Part shown: in pieces, positions 63,101-64,000 of the stretch
Layout: each line of letters starts with the position of its first letter
Position numbering within the stretch: the first letter of the stretch is position 1
Assembly: GCF_013426895.1 (NCBI RefSeq)
Contig: NZ_AP023174.1
Coordinates: forward strand, 124,001-188,000
Direction of reading: 5' to 3'
DNA length: 64,000 bases
DNA from: Paraburkholderia largidicola
GTDB taxonomy: Bacteria; Pseudomonadota; Gammaproteobacteria; Burkholderiales; Burkholderiaceae
Notes under the pieces: generated by a model
What the model was told of the DNA's origin: nothing
The model's database searches: none
What the model saw: only the letters and a program-made list of their open reading frames with translations
Program-made: the position numbers and the translations under genes

Positions 63101-64000
63101 ACGACTTCGCTGGCAGCGCTGACGCCGGAGTCGAGTGCCGTCGTGCGCGCAATTTCGAGCCGCGTTTCTAGCTTGTGACCGATATTCTCTGGCACACGCC
63201 AATCCTGGCCGCCATCGTAGCGGCGGTTCTGCTCGAGGCTTGAACGCAGCCGGGCAAGACCGCCCTCGGGATAACGCGATGTATTCGGGTGGCCAGAGAA
63301 ATGGCGGCCTTCCGCATCCAGAAGGTTGCGGAACAGGCGGTTGGCTGCATCCAGTTGATCTGTGAAGGCGAACGCGCGCCATCCGAAGAACGGGTTGCTG
63401 GTCTTGTCGAATCGATTGCGCGGGTCGAGCAGACGCGCTGAGAGCATCAGCGTCTGGATGGTTGTTGACAGAAGCGCGGCCTGAGACACCGGATCGCCGC
63501 GAAGAGCGAGCAGATACTCCGCGCCTTCATCGATGATGTCATTCTCCAGCGGCTTGATCTCCTGGACCACGGAATCATCCAGCCCCGTGAGACTGGCGAA
63601 AAAGCGCCGGCCTTCAGAGATGGTCGCGGAGAGGCCGACGAAACTCGAGCGTCTGCCGCTCGCGCTCCACCATCGGCGCATCAGATACGCGACCTGTGCG
63701 CCGTAGGTGCCGGAGTACAGATGCACCTCGTCCATGAGCACGAGGCTAGGCGCTTCGAGCGCCTTCGGACCGATGCCGAAGAGATGACGCAACTGCGGGT
63801 TGGATAAGTGGCGGTTGAGCATCTCCACCGACGTGAACAGCACATCGGGCGGCTCTTTTGCCATGGCTTCACGCGTAAATGCAAGCCGGTCCGATTCGAC
63901 ACAATGTCCGCACGACTTGCAGACGAGCCGGTCACGTGCCAGTTCCTTGTCTTCGGCGCGGACGACCATCTCTCCGCCGCAACCAGGCTTGGGGCAGGTG
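60157..64000 (-). CDS. dpdJ: DpdJ, large DEAD/DEAH-like helicase (N-terminus outside window)
   Basis: At least 1280 residues; the frame continues past the right edge, with CPKPGCGGEM then CKSCGHC giving a zinc site. Helicase motif II is LVLMDEVHLYSG (DEVH near 63721-63732), motif III VGLSATISEG, and motif VI LQRKGRAGRTRHMRP. Walker A must lie beyond base 64000. The C-terminal 700 residues are unrecognised. This matches DpdJ of the Dpd islands, thought to move along DNA for the restriction arm. First visible gene of the dpdJ-dpdK-dpdD-like operon. Confidence 0.83.
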   Translation of the reverse strand, partial: TCPKPGCGGEMVVRAEDKELARDRLVCKSCGHCVESDRLAFTREAMAKEPPDVLFTSVEMLNRHLSNPQLRHLFGIGPKALEAPSLVLMDEVHLYSGTYGAQVAYLMRRWWSASGRRSSFVGLSATISEGRRFFASLTGLDDSVVQEIKPLENDIIDEGAEYLLALRGDPVSQAALLSTTIQTLMLSARLLDPRNRFDKTSNPFFGWRAFAFTDQLDAANRLFRNLLDAEGRHFSGHPNTSRYPEGGLARLRSSLEQNRRYDGGQDWRVPENIGHKLETRLEIARTTALDSGVSAASEVVVATAALEVGFDDPAVGVVVQHKAPRDIASFLQRKGRAGRTRHMRPWTMIVLTDYGRDRLAYQAYDTLFDPELPARQLPLSNRYVQRMQSVYALLDELGDMTHTDPLGIYVWRDMKGPPDEALLKHWEPHNLRELREVLKSTQPAKISAQHNALRIKAKQLAPKGWHRGENLETSGWYWLKTRLAHKRLHDLLKHVLIRQDAGERLAASLQKRLAIPREDLNVLLWNHPRPLLLGAVPTAMRRLQMNWLGKDSAHPDYSAGHPLPDYIPANLFDDLSLPEMRLALPGEAADDHYLPVQQALGEFAPGKVSRRYDHALWLGVSAQTLKSYLDMNQEIVEQDADIGDWYQMQGERPFHRMEGRKVVEYQAFRPRTARLQAAPARSAGLPEISDTTNAQLKWSSHLEGPRDGTEFRPPEHIGVSRLFSSLVAHTHAGQSAALIRRYAIASRADMRMRIGNTSHRLTVDWRFTQEGKPSGVGFEIDADALLIVLNLPAELHKSIDWSDEARVRAARAARYNWEAQHCPSFVETVANPFLRGWIAQIFQIAAILVATTEKLSLTVALNELANGARMEMLQGVLSTVFQMPETEPGDESPDRLRQALTEALGLESVRLAVRDAARVLVMPIDAEWETWLARTMRATLGAACLEAIQQACPQVDPEGLIVDIDPGIRLDGTAPQRAEIWISETSPGGNGMIEQVVELLASRPDSFYRHVEAALEASDLESTNTQLKQLVEWLGGNDRKTEIVDAVMRVRNATSPTTAQAEFARLRADLVRRGQAVFHGYAVALSLRMLRPGSPEEIDRLIAEIHDHWIRLEHLHGIEIDVRVMCAVYSSDTRLDAAFVSSGLVLPMSDRESWRFGVLMGLLWPQGHALRAVNLPLSNRFVPNIATERLLLGQWLTQRQAPIDPSQPGWLENAREQLIARSEAVFAVVADQAHELVPTIIRTLTVEPIHFDYLNVFATLSSVRRRDDTIELHFSIPESA

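Overview
The window looks like a high-GC betaproteobacterial chromosome of the Burkholderia/Paraburkholderia group. Support comes from a DUF4148 protein end, a HiPIP, an H-NS-family protein with a C-terminal GRGKPP-type motif, and the order rsmI, yraN, diaA, dolP-like. No taxonomic search was possible, so this is inference from gene content and order.

Bases 1-20169 are ordinary core genome: FAD oxidoreductase, HiPIP, MHS-type transporter, amidase, dienelactone hydrolase, periplasmic branched-chain amino-acid binding protein, JmjC-like cupin protein, MFS exporter, HugZ-like protein, H-NS, CDF metal transporter, Lrp/AsnC regulator, an exonuclease/metallo-hydrolase pair, rlpA, rsmI, yraN, diaA, a two-BON-domain lipoprotein and a cytochrome c. 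It ends at a complete tRNA-Ala(CGC) at 20094-20169 with the G3-U70 identity pair.

Everything from about 20215 to the right edge looks like accessory DNA placed after that tRNA. It is a patchwork. (a) 20565-25065 is an element start with a small HTH protein, a membrane protein with a C-terminal HTH-like segment and a RepA-like AAA ATPase. (b) 25516-26067 is non-coding: a terminator, a long inverted repeat and a striking array of seven stem-loops built from repeated units. (c) 26654-30630 holds two translationally coupled DUF262 proteins (GmrSD-like). (d) 31049-38781 is a plasmid/ICE-type module: a decayed XRE regulator, a plasmid-related protein, a second copy of the membrane/HTH protein split by a 2511-bp IS66 element, an RDF-like protein, a YqaJ nuclease, DUF932 and a zinc-ribbon protein. 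(e) 39002-45750 has a GGDEF protein, a WYL regulator and a three-gene dynamin-like operon resembling leoABC of enterotoxigenic E. coli; the first two genes split one GTPase domain between them. (f) 45751-51802 is scrap and cargo: remnants of the element genes, of a GNAT and of an IS110-type transposase, a lipoprotein, and a DGQQR-protein/HNH-nuclease pair. (g) 51803-64000 is a 7-deazaguanine DNA modification and restriction (Dpd) island: DpdC-like, DpdB-like, DpdA, a second DpdB-like, QueC and QueD on the plus strand, facing DpdJ (cut by the window edge), DpdK and a DpdD-like protein on the minus strand.

Read together, the island is a defence island. DpdA with its DpdB partners should place preQ0 (supplied through QueD and QueC) into DNA, the DpdC-like protein may convert it to the amide form, and DpdD/J/K should act on unmodified DNA. 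The DUF262 pair, the DGQQR/HNH pair and the WYL-linked dynamin operon are further defence candidates. The least described parts are the duplicated DpdB arrangement, the DGQQR/HNH pair, the paired DUF262 genes and the stem-loop array.
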